A stretch of DNA of 39,216 nt from Nocardia carnea (lineage in GTDB: Bacteria; Actinomycetota; Actinomycetes; Mycobacteriales; Mycobacteriaceae), in contig NZ_JARWNW010000131.1 in the NCBI RefSeq assembly GCF_029868325.1, forward strand, positions 1-39,216. Direction: 5' to 3'. The notes under the pieces were generated by a model. The model was not told the DNA's origin and did not search any database. It saw nothing but the letters and a program-made list of their open reading frames with translations. Shown piece by piece: positions 33,024 through 39,216 of the stretch (positions are counted from its first letter, which is position 1; each line of letters begins with the position of its first letter). Both the position numbers and the translations under genes were made by a program.

Positions 33024-33452
33024 TCATCGTGCGAAAGAGTTGCGCAGGTCGGTGACGGTGGCGCGGCGCTCGTAGGCGATCCAGGCGAAGATCGCGGCGA
33101 GGACCAGGGGGAAGATCGCCATCGCGGGCTTGCCGGCGATGAAGGCCTGGGTTCCGGCGGCGAGCACGGTGAGAACGGACAGGCCCGCGGCGGCGAGGGC
33201 GGACAGCCGCGGCACCATCAGGCCGATACCGCCCGCGACCTCGACGACTCCGATGAAGATCAGCAGTGCGAGGGGAAAGGTCAGATTGTTGACGGCGTTC
33301 TCGGTCAGGGTATTCGGCATCACGAGCTTCGGCCCGCCGGAGGCGATGATGAAGAACAGGCCGAGCACGATCTGCAGGGTCCACAGGACGCGGTTGCGGA
33401 TCGTGCCGGGCTGGACGGCGACAACGGTGGCGGTGGAGTTGGCGATGGTCAT
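33024..33452 (-). CDS. DoxX-family membrane protein
   Basis: 142 residues with four membrane segments (about 20-40, 57-80, 84-102, 108-127) and the DoxX-like pattern VLWTLQIVLGLFFIIASGGPK and GVVEVAGGIGLMVPRLSALA. ATG at 33452 follows AGAAGGA. In mycobacteria DoxX proteins have been linked to redox balance; here the role is open. Confidence 0.82.
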   Translation of the reverse strand: MTIANSTATVVAVQPGTIRNRVLWTLQIVLGLFFIIASGGPKLVMPNTLTENAVNNLTFPLALLIFIGVVEVAGGIGLMVPRLSALAAAGLSVLTVLAAGTQAFIAGKPAMAIFPLVLAAIFAWIAYERRATVTDLRNSFAR

Positions 33453-33577
33453 ATCCGGTCCTTCTGGTCGGTCGCGCCGGGTTGGTAGCGCGTTCAACCG
33501 ATAGGACGGGGTATCGCCGGTGGAGTAATCGCTGTCCGCGAAGTTTTCTCACCGAACCCGCTTCGCGTGCGCGCGGG

Positions 33578-34453
33578 CTATGTCGAGCTGCCCGGCGTGC
33601 CGAGCTGCCGGAGGATCTCGCCGGCGTGTGTCCACAGCAGGGCGGCGCCGCTGTCGGGTAGGTAGTGCCTCGTGGCGTTCGGGATCCGGGTGGCGAGGGT
33701 GGCGCCGTGGTCGGGGGAATGGGTCGGGTTGTGGTCTCGCCCTCCGTACCAGAGATGGACGCGGGCGGTGAGCTCCTCTACCCGGAACGGCCAGCGCGCG
33801 AAATGCAGGACAGTATCGCGTGCGTAACCGGCCGGACCTTGCGCGAATCCGGAATCCAGCGCGCGCCGGAACGCCGCCGCGAATTCCGGTTGCAGGTATA
33901 TCTCCCGATCGGCCTCGGAGCTGCCTTCGACGCTCAACCGCCACAGTGCCTCGGCGCTCCCGAAGCGGGCGAAATCGCGTTCGGCGCCGGCCGGATCGGC
34001 AGCCACCAGATCGACCAGCCGCCGAACCTCGTCCGGCAGGATCGTTCCGGGTCGAGCGAGCTCATCGCCGCCGGACACGATCGCCACCGCGGAAGTGATC
34101 CCGCGCGCAGCCAGGGCGAGCGCGAACGGGGCTCCCTGTGAGAAACCGACGACCGCGGGATCGGCGAAGCCGAGTTGACCGATATCGTCGGCCCAATCCA
34201 GCAATGTGCGTCCCGGCATTCCGGTGGATTCCCCCAGCCCGGGCCGCTCTACCGAGATCAGCCGGAGTCCCAGCTCGGCGGCCGCGCCGAACCCGAACCC
34301 GAACCGACGTCCCCATCCGGCGCCCGGGCAGAACAACACCGGCCGGCCGTCCATCGGGCCCCATTCCGCCCACGCCAACCGGCGCCCATCGCGCAGCCCT
34401 GTTATCCCTACCCGCGCGGGATCTTCCACGTGCACCTCGTCCATGGAGGTCAT
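33578..34453 (-). CDS. Alpha/beta-fold hydrolase
   Basis: About 291 residues. Nucleophile motif GFSQGAPFALALA; HG-type oxyanion region FCPGAGWGRRFGFGF; a WYGGRDHNPTHSPDHG segment holds the likely acid and His region. No signal peptide. Several ATGs (34462, 34453, 34444) are possible and no ribosome site is clear. Divergent from the epoxide hydrolase gene, with shared operator-like repeats between them. Substrate unknown. Confidence 0.75.
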   Translation of the reverse strand: MTSMDEVHVEDPARVGITGLRDGRRLAWAEWGPMDGRPVLFCPGAGWGRRFGFGFGAAAELGLRLISVERPGLGESTGMPGRTLLDWADDIGQLGFADPAVVGFSQGAPFALALAARGITSAVAIVSGGDELARPGTILPDEVRRLVDLVAADPAGAERDFARFGSAEALWRLSVEGSSEADREIYLQPEFAAAFRRALDSGFAQGPAGYARDTVLHFARWPFRVEELTARVHLWYGGRDHNPTHSPDHGATLATRIPNATRHYLPDSGAALLWTHAGEILRQLGTPGSST

Positions 34454-34531
34454 GATGGCCATGCGCCGGTGGTCGATACAAACGATTTCGCGGCTGCCGG
34501 CGAGCATCGTTGTTCCGCAGTGGGATATATC

Positions 34532-34546
34532 GTTGGCTGACCCAAC
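34532..34546. promoter_or_regulatory. Short inverted repeat GTTGG-N5-CCAAC
   Basis: Arms 34532-34536 and 34542-34546. Shares the TTGG/CCAA core with the larger palindrome 13 bp away; possible second site for the same regulator. Confidence 0.35.
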
Positions 34547-34558
34547 AAAAGTGTTATG

Positions 34559-34586
34559 TTGGTGTAGCCAATGTTGGTTACACCAA
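34559..34586. promoter_or_regulatory. 28-bp operator-like palindrome
   Basis: TTGGTGTA-G-CCAA-TG-TTGG-T-TACACCAA: 12 of 13 arm positions pair around a TG centre. It lies between the divergent hydrolase and epoxide hydrolase genes, 34 bp before the latter. A further TTGGTGT half-site is at 34591-34597. Confidence 0.65.
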
Positions 34587-34619
34587 TAAGTTGGTGTCGA
34601 GTCCACTGGAGCAAGACCC

Positions 34620-35711
34620 GTGATCGAACCGTTCCGCATCGAAATCCCCCAAGCCGATCTCGACGATCTGGCAGACCGGCTCGCCCGCACCCGGTGGCCC
34701 AACGAGGTCGCCGGCGCCGGATGGGATTACGGTTTCCCGCTGACGCGGCTGAAAGAACTCGCCGAGTACTGGCGCACCGGCTACGACTGGCGTGCGCACG
34801 AAGCAGAGCTCAACGAACTACCGCATTTCACCACCGAAATCGATGGGCAGAACATTCATTTCGTCCATATCCGGTCCGCGCAACCGGAGGCGCTCGCGCT
34901 GATTCTCACCCACGGGTGGCCGGGGTCGTTCCTGGAATTCCTCGATGTGATCGAACCGCTGTCCCGCGACTTCCACCTGGTGATCCCGTCGATTCCGGGG
35001 TACGGCTTCTCCGGGCCGACGCGGGAGCGCGGATGGGATATCGGCCGGGTCGCCCGCGCCTGGGCCGAGCTGATGCGCCGGCTCGGGTACGAGCGATACG
35101 GGGCGCAGGGCGGCGATTTCGGGTCGGGTATCTCGACGGCGCTCGGGGCGGTAGCGCCCGGGAATGTGGTCGGTGTGCACGTCAACTACCTGCCGACCCG
35201 GCCCGACCCGGAGGCCGGTCTCGCACTGTCCGAATCCGACGAGGCCCGGCTCGGCAAGGTCCGGCAGTTGATGGCGAATCGGCCGCCGTATCAGGCGCTT
35301 CAGGCCCTCACTCCGCAGACCATCGGCTACGCACTGACCGACTCGCCGGTCGGCCAGCTCGCCTGGATCGCGGAACGTTTCGCCCACTGGACCGACCGCC
35401 GGACGCCGATCGGCGACGATCGGATGCTCACGGATATCTCGCTGTACTGGCTGACCGGCACCGCGGCATCCTCGGCGCGGCTGCACCGGGAGTCGTCGCG
35501 GGGGCACGCGCGCTGCCCGGTGCCGGTGGGCGTGGCGGTTTTCGCGTACGACATCACGCAATCCGTGCGGCCGCTGGCGGAACGGATCTACGACATCCGG
35601 CACTGGTCGGAATTCGATCGCGGCGGTCACTTCGCGGCGATGGAGGTGCCGGAGCTGCTTGCCGCCGATATCCGGGATTTCTTCCTGACACTCGCCGGCG
35701 AGGACGCCTGA
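34620..35711 (+). CDS. Epoxide hydrolase (EHN-type)
   Basis: 363 residues. The N-terminal EHN domain (FRIEIPQADLDDLADRLART) is followed by the alpha/beta fold with oxyanion motif HGWPGS (98-103), nucleophile Asp166 in AQGGDFGSG and catalytic His in GGHFAAMEVPE. These enzymes add water to epoxides to give diols. The GTG at 34620 has GGAG 8 bases upstream. The divergent operator region suggests inducible expression, as for xenobiotic or lipid breakdown. Substrate unknown. Confidence 0.88.
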   Translation: MIEPFRIEIPQADLDDLADRLARTRWPNEVAGAGWDYGFPLTRLKELAEYWRTGYDWRAHEAELNELPHFTTEIDGQNIHFVHIRSAQPEALALILTHGWPGSFLEFLDVIEPLSRDFHLVIPSIPGYGFSGPTRERGWDIGRVARAWAELMRRLGYERYGAQGGDFGSGISTALGAVAPGNVVGVHVNYLPTRPDPEAGLALSESDEARLGKVRQLMANRPPYQALQALTPQTIGYALTDSPVGQLAWIAERFAHWTDRRTPIGDDRMLTDISLYWLTGTAASSARLHRESSRGHARCPVPVGVAVFAYDITQSVRPLAERIYDIRHWSEFDRGGHFAAMEVPELLAADIRDFFLTLAGEDA

Positions 35712-35730
35712 GCCGGTTCCTCCTCGGGTA

Positions 35731-36921
35731 TCAGGCGTACGGAATGTGGAATTCCCATTCCGTACCCTCGCCGACGATATCCGCGGTGAGTAGTTCGGCG
35801 GTACCGCCGAGGGCCGCGATCCGACCGGTTATCGAGCGCGACACCCCCATCCGGCCCTCGTTCTCTGCTTCGGCGAGGCGGCCGGGTGGGATACCGATAC
35901 CGTCGTCGCGGACGCTGACGACCAGTTCGGTACCTGTGTCCTCCAGAAGGACATAGGCGCGTGCGTCGGTTCCTGCGTGTCGCTCGACGTTGGTCAGGGC
36001 GGCGGTGACCGCGGCGGTGATTTCCTGGGCCGTCCAGCGGCCGACGCGTACCGGTTCGCCCGGAGTGGAAACCACCACCCTGGGTGTGGCGTGCGCGATC
36101 AGTTGGGGACGTAGGTCGACGGTGGTGTCGCCGTTATCCGGCTGCGCGGCCTGTTCGGAGACGAGCCGCCGCAACGCGACCTCCTGTTCGGCGGCCCGGT
36201 CCGCCAGTTCCAGTGCCGGGCCACCTATTTCACTGCCGCGCCGGCTGATATAGGAGAGGATCTGCAGGACGCCGTCGTGCACCTGGCGGGCCAGTCGTTC
36301 CCGCTCCTCGGCGGCGGCGGTGAGCCGTACCGCGCGTTGTAACTGTTCCTGGGCGCGGCGGGCGGTATTGGCGGCCAGACCCAGCGCCAGGCCCACCGAT
36401 ACCAGAACGGGCGCCGTCGCATCGGCCCATACATCCTCGCCCCACTGCTGCCGCATGGTGATGATCGTGGCCGCGATGAGCAGGCCCGACGCGACCCCGG
36501 CGAGCGGGCCGCGCAGAATGGCGGCGGAGATGACCGCGTTCGCCGACCACATGGTGGTGGGCAGCGGCTGGTGTCCGTGATACCAGTCGTAATCGGCGAC
36601 CAGGGGAGTGGCCGCGACCAATCCGAGCACCACGATATGGTCGCCCAGGACCACCAGCGTGCGCGTGCGTGCGGTACCGAAAGTGCGCGGGCTGGTCAGC
36701 AGCAAGGCGGAGAGGCCGGACCAGATCACCATGAGTGCGATGAAGAACCAGCTCAGTAGTTGATTCTGGTAGTACTGCACCGACGCGATCTGCTGTCCCA
36801 CCGCGTACAGCAGCGTGACCAGACGGAATGCCTGGACCGCACGCCACAGCGGTGCGGTCGCGGCGTCGGCGGGGTCGGGTGCCCGGTACGGCGACACCCG
36901 CGGGGACCTGGTCGTGGCCAT
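35731..36921 (-). CDS. MacS-like sensor histidine kinase
   Basis: 396 residues. Five or six membrane segments (about 30-48, 56-76, 88-108, 124-150, 168-186), then a short coiled region and the dimer/phosphoacceptor helix with His215 in RLARQVHDGVLQIL. The ATPase domain has NVERHAG (N box) and VRDDGIGIPPG (G1). This is the NarL-partner kinase class. ATG at 36921 is 8 bp after the bioD stop, so it may be co-transcribed with bioF-bioD. The likely partner regulator is at 27622-28287. Confidence 0.87.
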   Translation of the reverse strand: MATTRSPRVSPYRAPDPADAATAPLWRAVQAFRLVTLLYAVGQQIASVQYYQNQLLSWFFIALMVIWSGLSALLLTSPRTFGTARTRTLVVLGDHIVVLGLVAATPLVADYDWYHGHQPLPTTMWSANAVISAAILRGPLAGVASGLLIAATIITMRQQWGEDVWADATAPVLVSVGLALGLAANTARRAQEQLQRAVRLTAAAEERERLARQVHDGVLQILSYISRRGSEIGGPALELADRAAEQEVALRRLVSEQAAQPDNGDTTVDLRPQLIAHATPRVVVSTPGEPVRVGRWTAQEITAAVTAALTNVERHAGTDARAYVLLEDTGTELVVSVRDDGIGIPPGRLAEAENEGRMGVSRSITGRIAALGGTAELLTADIVGEGTEWEFHIPYA

Positions 36922-36929
36922 ACCGCACT

Positions 36930-37661
36930 CTAAGCAGTGATCGTGATCTGCTCCGCCCGAAACCCGTGATCGTCTCCGGGAAGCCCCAGGTACCGCTGCG
37001 CCCATGTCCGGGTGAACCAGCCGGGCGCCGCCGCCCGGAACTGCTGCGGCGACCACGAGCCCGCCCCGGAGGGGATGGCGCCGACGAGTTCGGTGCCGGT
37101 CACTCGCGGCAGGTCGATGCGATTGGTCCGAGCTGCCAGATCCGGGTGTTGCGGCCAGGAACCCACCACCAGGCCGGCGCACGGCACCCCGGCCTGAGCG
37201 AGCGCGCGGGTGGTGAGTTCGCTGTGGTTGAGCGTGCCCAGGCCCGGCGCGGTCACCACCAGTACCGGGGCTGCGAGCTCGCGGGCGAGGTCGAGGAGGG
37301 TGAACTCACCGAGGCGCACCAGCAGGCCGCCGGCGCCTTCGACCAGTGTCAGGTCGGCGGAATCGAGAGCGGCTATGGCGGAGGCGGTTTCGGTGAGGGT
37401 GAGCAGTGCGGCACCGCACCGGCGGGCGGCGGTATCGGGGGCGAGCGGGTCGGGGTAGCGGGCCGGTTCGAGTGTCCGGGTCACTCCGGAGAGCGCGGTG
37501 ATCGTGGCGAGGTCGCCGGGTTCGGTGGCCGCGATACCGGTTTGGGCGGGTTTGCAGACCGCGACCGTGCGGCCGGCGGTGTGGGCGGTGGCCGCGAGGG
37601 CGGCGGTGGTGACGGTTTTGCCGACCTCGGTGGAGGTGCCGGTGACGAACAGCAAGGTCAT
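36930..37661 (-). CDS. bioD: Dethiobiotin synthetase
   Basis: 243 residues. It carboxylates 7,8-diaminopelargonate with ATP to close the ureido ring. P-loop GTSTEVGKT (8-16), CKPAQTG and VEGAGGLLV are the family motifs. The ATG at 37661 overlaps the bioF stop (ATGA), so translation is coupled. About 20 residues at the C-terminus ([15 protein letters not shown]) extend past the usual end. The step after this, bioB, is not in the window. Confidence 0.92.
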   Translation of the reverse strand: MTLLFVTGTSTEVGKTVTTAALAATAHTAGRTVAVCKPAQTGIAATEPGDLATITALSGVTRTLEPARYPDPLAPDTAARRCGAALLTLTETASAIAALDSADLTLVEGAGGLLVRLGEFTLLDLARELAAPVLVVTAPGLGTLNHSELTTRALAQAGVPCAGLVVGSWPQHPDLAARTNRIDLPRVTGTELVGAIPSGAGSWSPQQFRAAAPGWFTRTWAQRYLGLPGDDHGFRAEQITITA

Positions 37662-38821
37662 GCGGGCACCGCCGTGCTGTTGCGTGCGTGCGCCAGCACT
37701 GGGATCAGGACCTCCGCGAGGGTGCTCAGATCGGCGGCGGTCAGATCCGCGCGGGCGGTGAGGCGCAGCCGGGAGGTGCCCTCGGGAACCGAGGGTGGGC
37801 GGAAACATCCGACTTCTACACCTTGCTCGCGGCAGGTGCGGGCAGCGTCATGGGCGATCTGCGGGTCGCCGAGGACGATCGGGACGACTGCCGAATCCGG
37901 TGCCGCCACCCCGGCGATCCGGGCGATATCGGCGGCGCGATCCAGTACCCGGGGTCCCAGCCCGGGGTCGCGGCGCAGAATCCGCAGGGCCGCGCGGGCG
38001 GCGCCGACGGCGGCAGGGGCCAGCCCGGTATCGAAGATCATGGTGCGGGCGGTGTCGATGAGATGTGCGCGCACCCGTTCATCGCCCAGGACAGCACCGC
38101 CCTGGGCGGCGAGGGCCTTGGACAGGGTCACGGTGACGATCACATCGGGTTCCCCCGCCAGCCCGGTCTCCTGGACGAGGCCCCGCCCGCCACCGCCGCG
38201 TACACCGAGCCCGTGCGCTTCATCGACGAGCAGGAGTGCGTTGTGTTCGCGGGTCACGCGGTGCAGTTCGGCCAGGGGCGCCAGATCGCCGTCGGCACTG
38301 AACACCGAATCGGTGAGTACGAGGGCGCGCTCCTCGATGCGGCCGGCCAGCAGCCGGGCGACGGCGGCGGTGTCGCGGTGCGGTGCGATCGCGACCCGGG
38401 CCCGGGAGAGCCGGCAGGCATCCACGAGAGAAGCGTGACATCCGGCGTCGGAGACGATCAGTGAACCCCGGCCGGCCAGCGCGGTCACGGCGCCGAGGTT
38501 GGCGGCGTAACCGGAGGAGAAGACCAGCCCGGCCGGGAATCCGGTGAATTCGGCCAGTTCGGTTTCCAGGAGTTCATGGTCGGTGGTCGTTCCGGTGACC
38601 AGCCGTGACCCGGTCGACCCGGCGCCCCAGCGGCGTACCGCCTCGATGGCTGCGGCGCGGACTTCCGGGTGCCGGGTGAGGCCCAGGTAATCGTTGGAGG
38701 CGAGGTCCAGTGCCGGTGAGCCCGCGGTGCGGGGGCGTAGGTGCCGTCGTAATCCGGCGGTCACGCGGGCCGCCGCGTGGTCGTCGAGCCAGGCCAGTGG
38801 GTCCGAGGTCACGCCAGGCAC
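37658..38821 (-). CDS. bioF: 8-amino-7-oxononanoate synthase
   Basis: 387 residues, PLP alpha-oxoamine synthase. It joins pimeloyl thioester and alanine to make KAPA. Motifs: [35 protein letters not shown] and PLP Lys235 in [12 protein letters not shown]. The GTG at 38821 is 5 bases from the operator; a GTG at 38812 with GTAGGG upstream may be the real start. The bioF-bioD pair is coupled by overlap. Confidence 0.93.
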   Translation of the reverse strand: MPGVTSDPLAWLDDHAAARVTAGLRRHLRPRTAGSPALDLASNDYLGLTRHPEVRAAAIEAVRRWGAGSTGSRLVTGTTTDHELLETELAEFTGFPAGLVFSSGYAANLGAVTALAGRGSLIVSDAGCHASLVDACRLSRARVAIAPHRDTAAVARLLAGRIEERALVLTDSVFSADGDLAPLAELHRVTREHNALLLVDEAHGLGVRGGGGRGLVQETGLAGEPDVIVTVTLSKALAAQGGAVLGDERVRAHLIDTARTMIFDTGLAPAAVGAARAALRILRRDPGLGPRVLDRAADIARIAGVAAPDSAVVPIVLGDPQIAHDAARTCREQGVEVGCFRPPSVPEGTSRLRLTARADLTAADLSTLAEVLIPVLAHARNSTAVPA

Positions 38822-38826
38822 CCTAC

Positions 38827-38841
38827 TTGAACACCGTTCAA
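38827..38841. promoter_or_regulatory. BioQ-like operator at bioF
   Basis: TTGAAC-ACC-GTTCAA, a perfect inverted repeat (7+3+7 with flanking C/G, 38826-38842). On the gene strand the core is TGAACGGTGTTCA, one base different from the bioA site. A -10-like TAGCAAT sits just upstream, as at bioA. A short AGGGG-T-CCCCT palindrome follows at 38849-38859. Confidence 0.68.
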
Positions 38842-38887
38842 GATTGCTAGGGGTCCCCTCGCCGTCGGCTCGCCGGGCTGGTTCGGG

Positions 38888-39216
38888 TCAGCGAATCTCC
38901 GCGCCCAGCCGGTGTCGGATGCCGGCGGTGAACAGTTGGAGGCCGAAGTCGAATCGGGCCGTCGGGTCGGGGCCCTCCGCGGGTTCGGGGGAGTCGGAGA
39001 TGGGCAAGGCCCCGGCCGAATCCATCTGCATCCGGGACTGTTCGTCGACGGTGTGGCCGAGCACGTAGTAGAGCAGCGTGTAGGCGGCGAGTTCGGCCTG
39101 TTCGCGGGGCATGCCGGCGCGGGGGGGCCCCCCGGCCCGCCGGTAACCGCCCCAAGAGGGGGGGGGGCCGGCGGGGGTGTGGGGGGGGGCCACAAACGCC
39201 CGCGCCCCCTACGGGT
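38888..39216 (-). CDS. TetR-family regulator, C-terminal part (partial, damaged)
   Basis: About 75 residues of normal protein (PREQAELAAYTLLYYVLGHT, VDEQSRMQMDSAGALPISDS, RFDFGLQLFTAGIRHRLGAE) match the tetracycline-repressor-like C-terminal domain, which forms the ligand pocket and dimer face. Upstream of about 39118 the sequence is a G/C tract and then runs off the window, so the DNA-binding half is missing here. Same strand as bioF and only 66 bp before it. It may control the bio genes, but that is inference from position. Confidence 0.6.
39119..39191. repeat. G/C homopolymer tract at the right end
   Basis: Runs of G (39121-39127, 39158-39167, 39181-39189) and C break the TetR frame. Same character as the tracts at 165-213 and 12217-12335. 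Confidence 0.6.

Overview
The window looks like a high-GC actinomycete chromosome of the Mycobacteriales, most probably Nocardia or a close relative. This rests on EspG/PPE/EspC-type type VII secretion (T7SS) genes, DUF3558 and LpqN-like proteins, a PIN-PhoH2 protein, an F420-type DUF385 protein, and a gene order (DUF385, ilvA, treY, bioA, bioF-bioD) that resembles my recollection of the M. tuberculosis Rv1558-Rv1570 region. No rRNA, tRNA, CRISPR array, insertion sequence or prophage gene was found.

Layout. 1-6612: two minus-strand T7SS gene sets. The first (6612 to 3549) is helical protein, DUF3558 lipoprotein, PPE-like protein, EspG chaperone. The second (3098 to about 240) is EspC-like protein, WXG/glycine-zipper candidate effector, membrane protein, LpqN-like protein. 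No ESX core (Ecc/MycP) genes are present, so these would be cargo using a machine encoded elsewhere. 6613-12131: aldehyde dehydrogenase plus DUF779, a VapBC toxin-antitoxin pair with a 37-bp palindromic operator, DUF488, and PIN-PhoH2 behind a structured leader. 12132-19897: a corrupted secreted-protein gene, a membrane protein, an ArsR-acetyltransferase fusion, a serine hydrolase, ilvA with a DUF385 gene, a small membrane protein and an amidase. 19914-25242: treY, a divergent cupin/MarR pair, bioA. 25265-28287: DUF2339 membrane protein and a MacR-like response regulator. 28492-35711: an accessory block (GNAT, nucleotidyltransferase, broken alpha/beta hydrolase, MarR-MFS, DoxX, hydrolase, epoxide hydrolase). 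35731-39216: MacS-like kinase, bioD, bioF and the end of a TetR regulator.

How genes work together. bioA, bioF and bioD give three late steps of biotin synthesis. The bioA and bioF promoters carry almost identical TGAAC-RGT-GTTCA operators, so they are probably one regulon. The MacS-like kinase and MacR-like regulator are probably partners although about 7.4 kb apart; a TGAGTAG-AA-CTACTCG palindrome lies in front of the neighbouring DUF2339 gene. The strongest candidates for undescribed biology are the EspC/WXG-glycine-zipper/membrane/LpqN cassette, the ArsR-acetyltransferase fusion, and the phoH2 leader with its 17-codon ORF.

Quality caution: three homopolymer C/G tracts (about 165-213, 12217-12335, 39119-39191) break reading frames and look like sequencing or assembly damage. 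Genes touching them (left-end fragment, LpqN-like, secreted protein, TetR) have unreliable ends.
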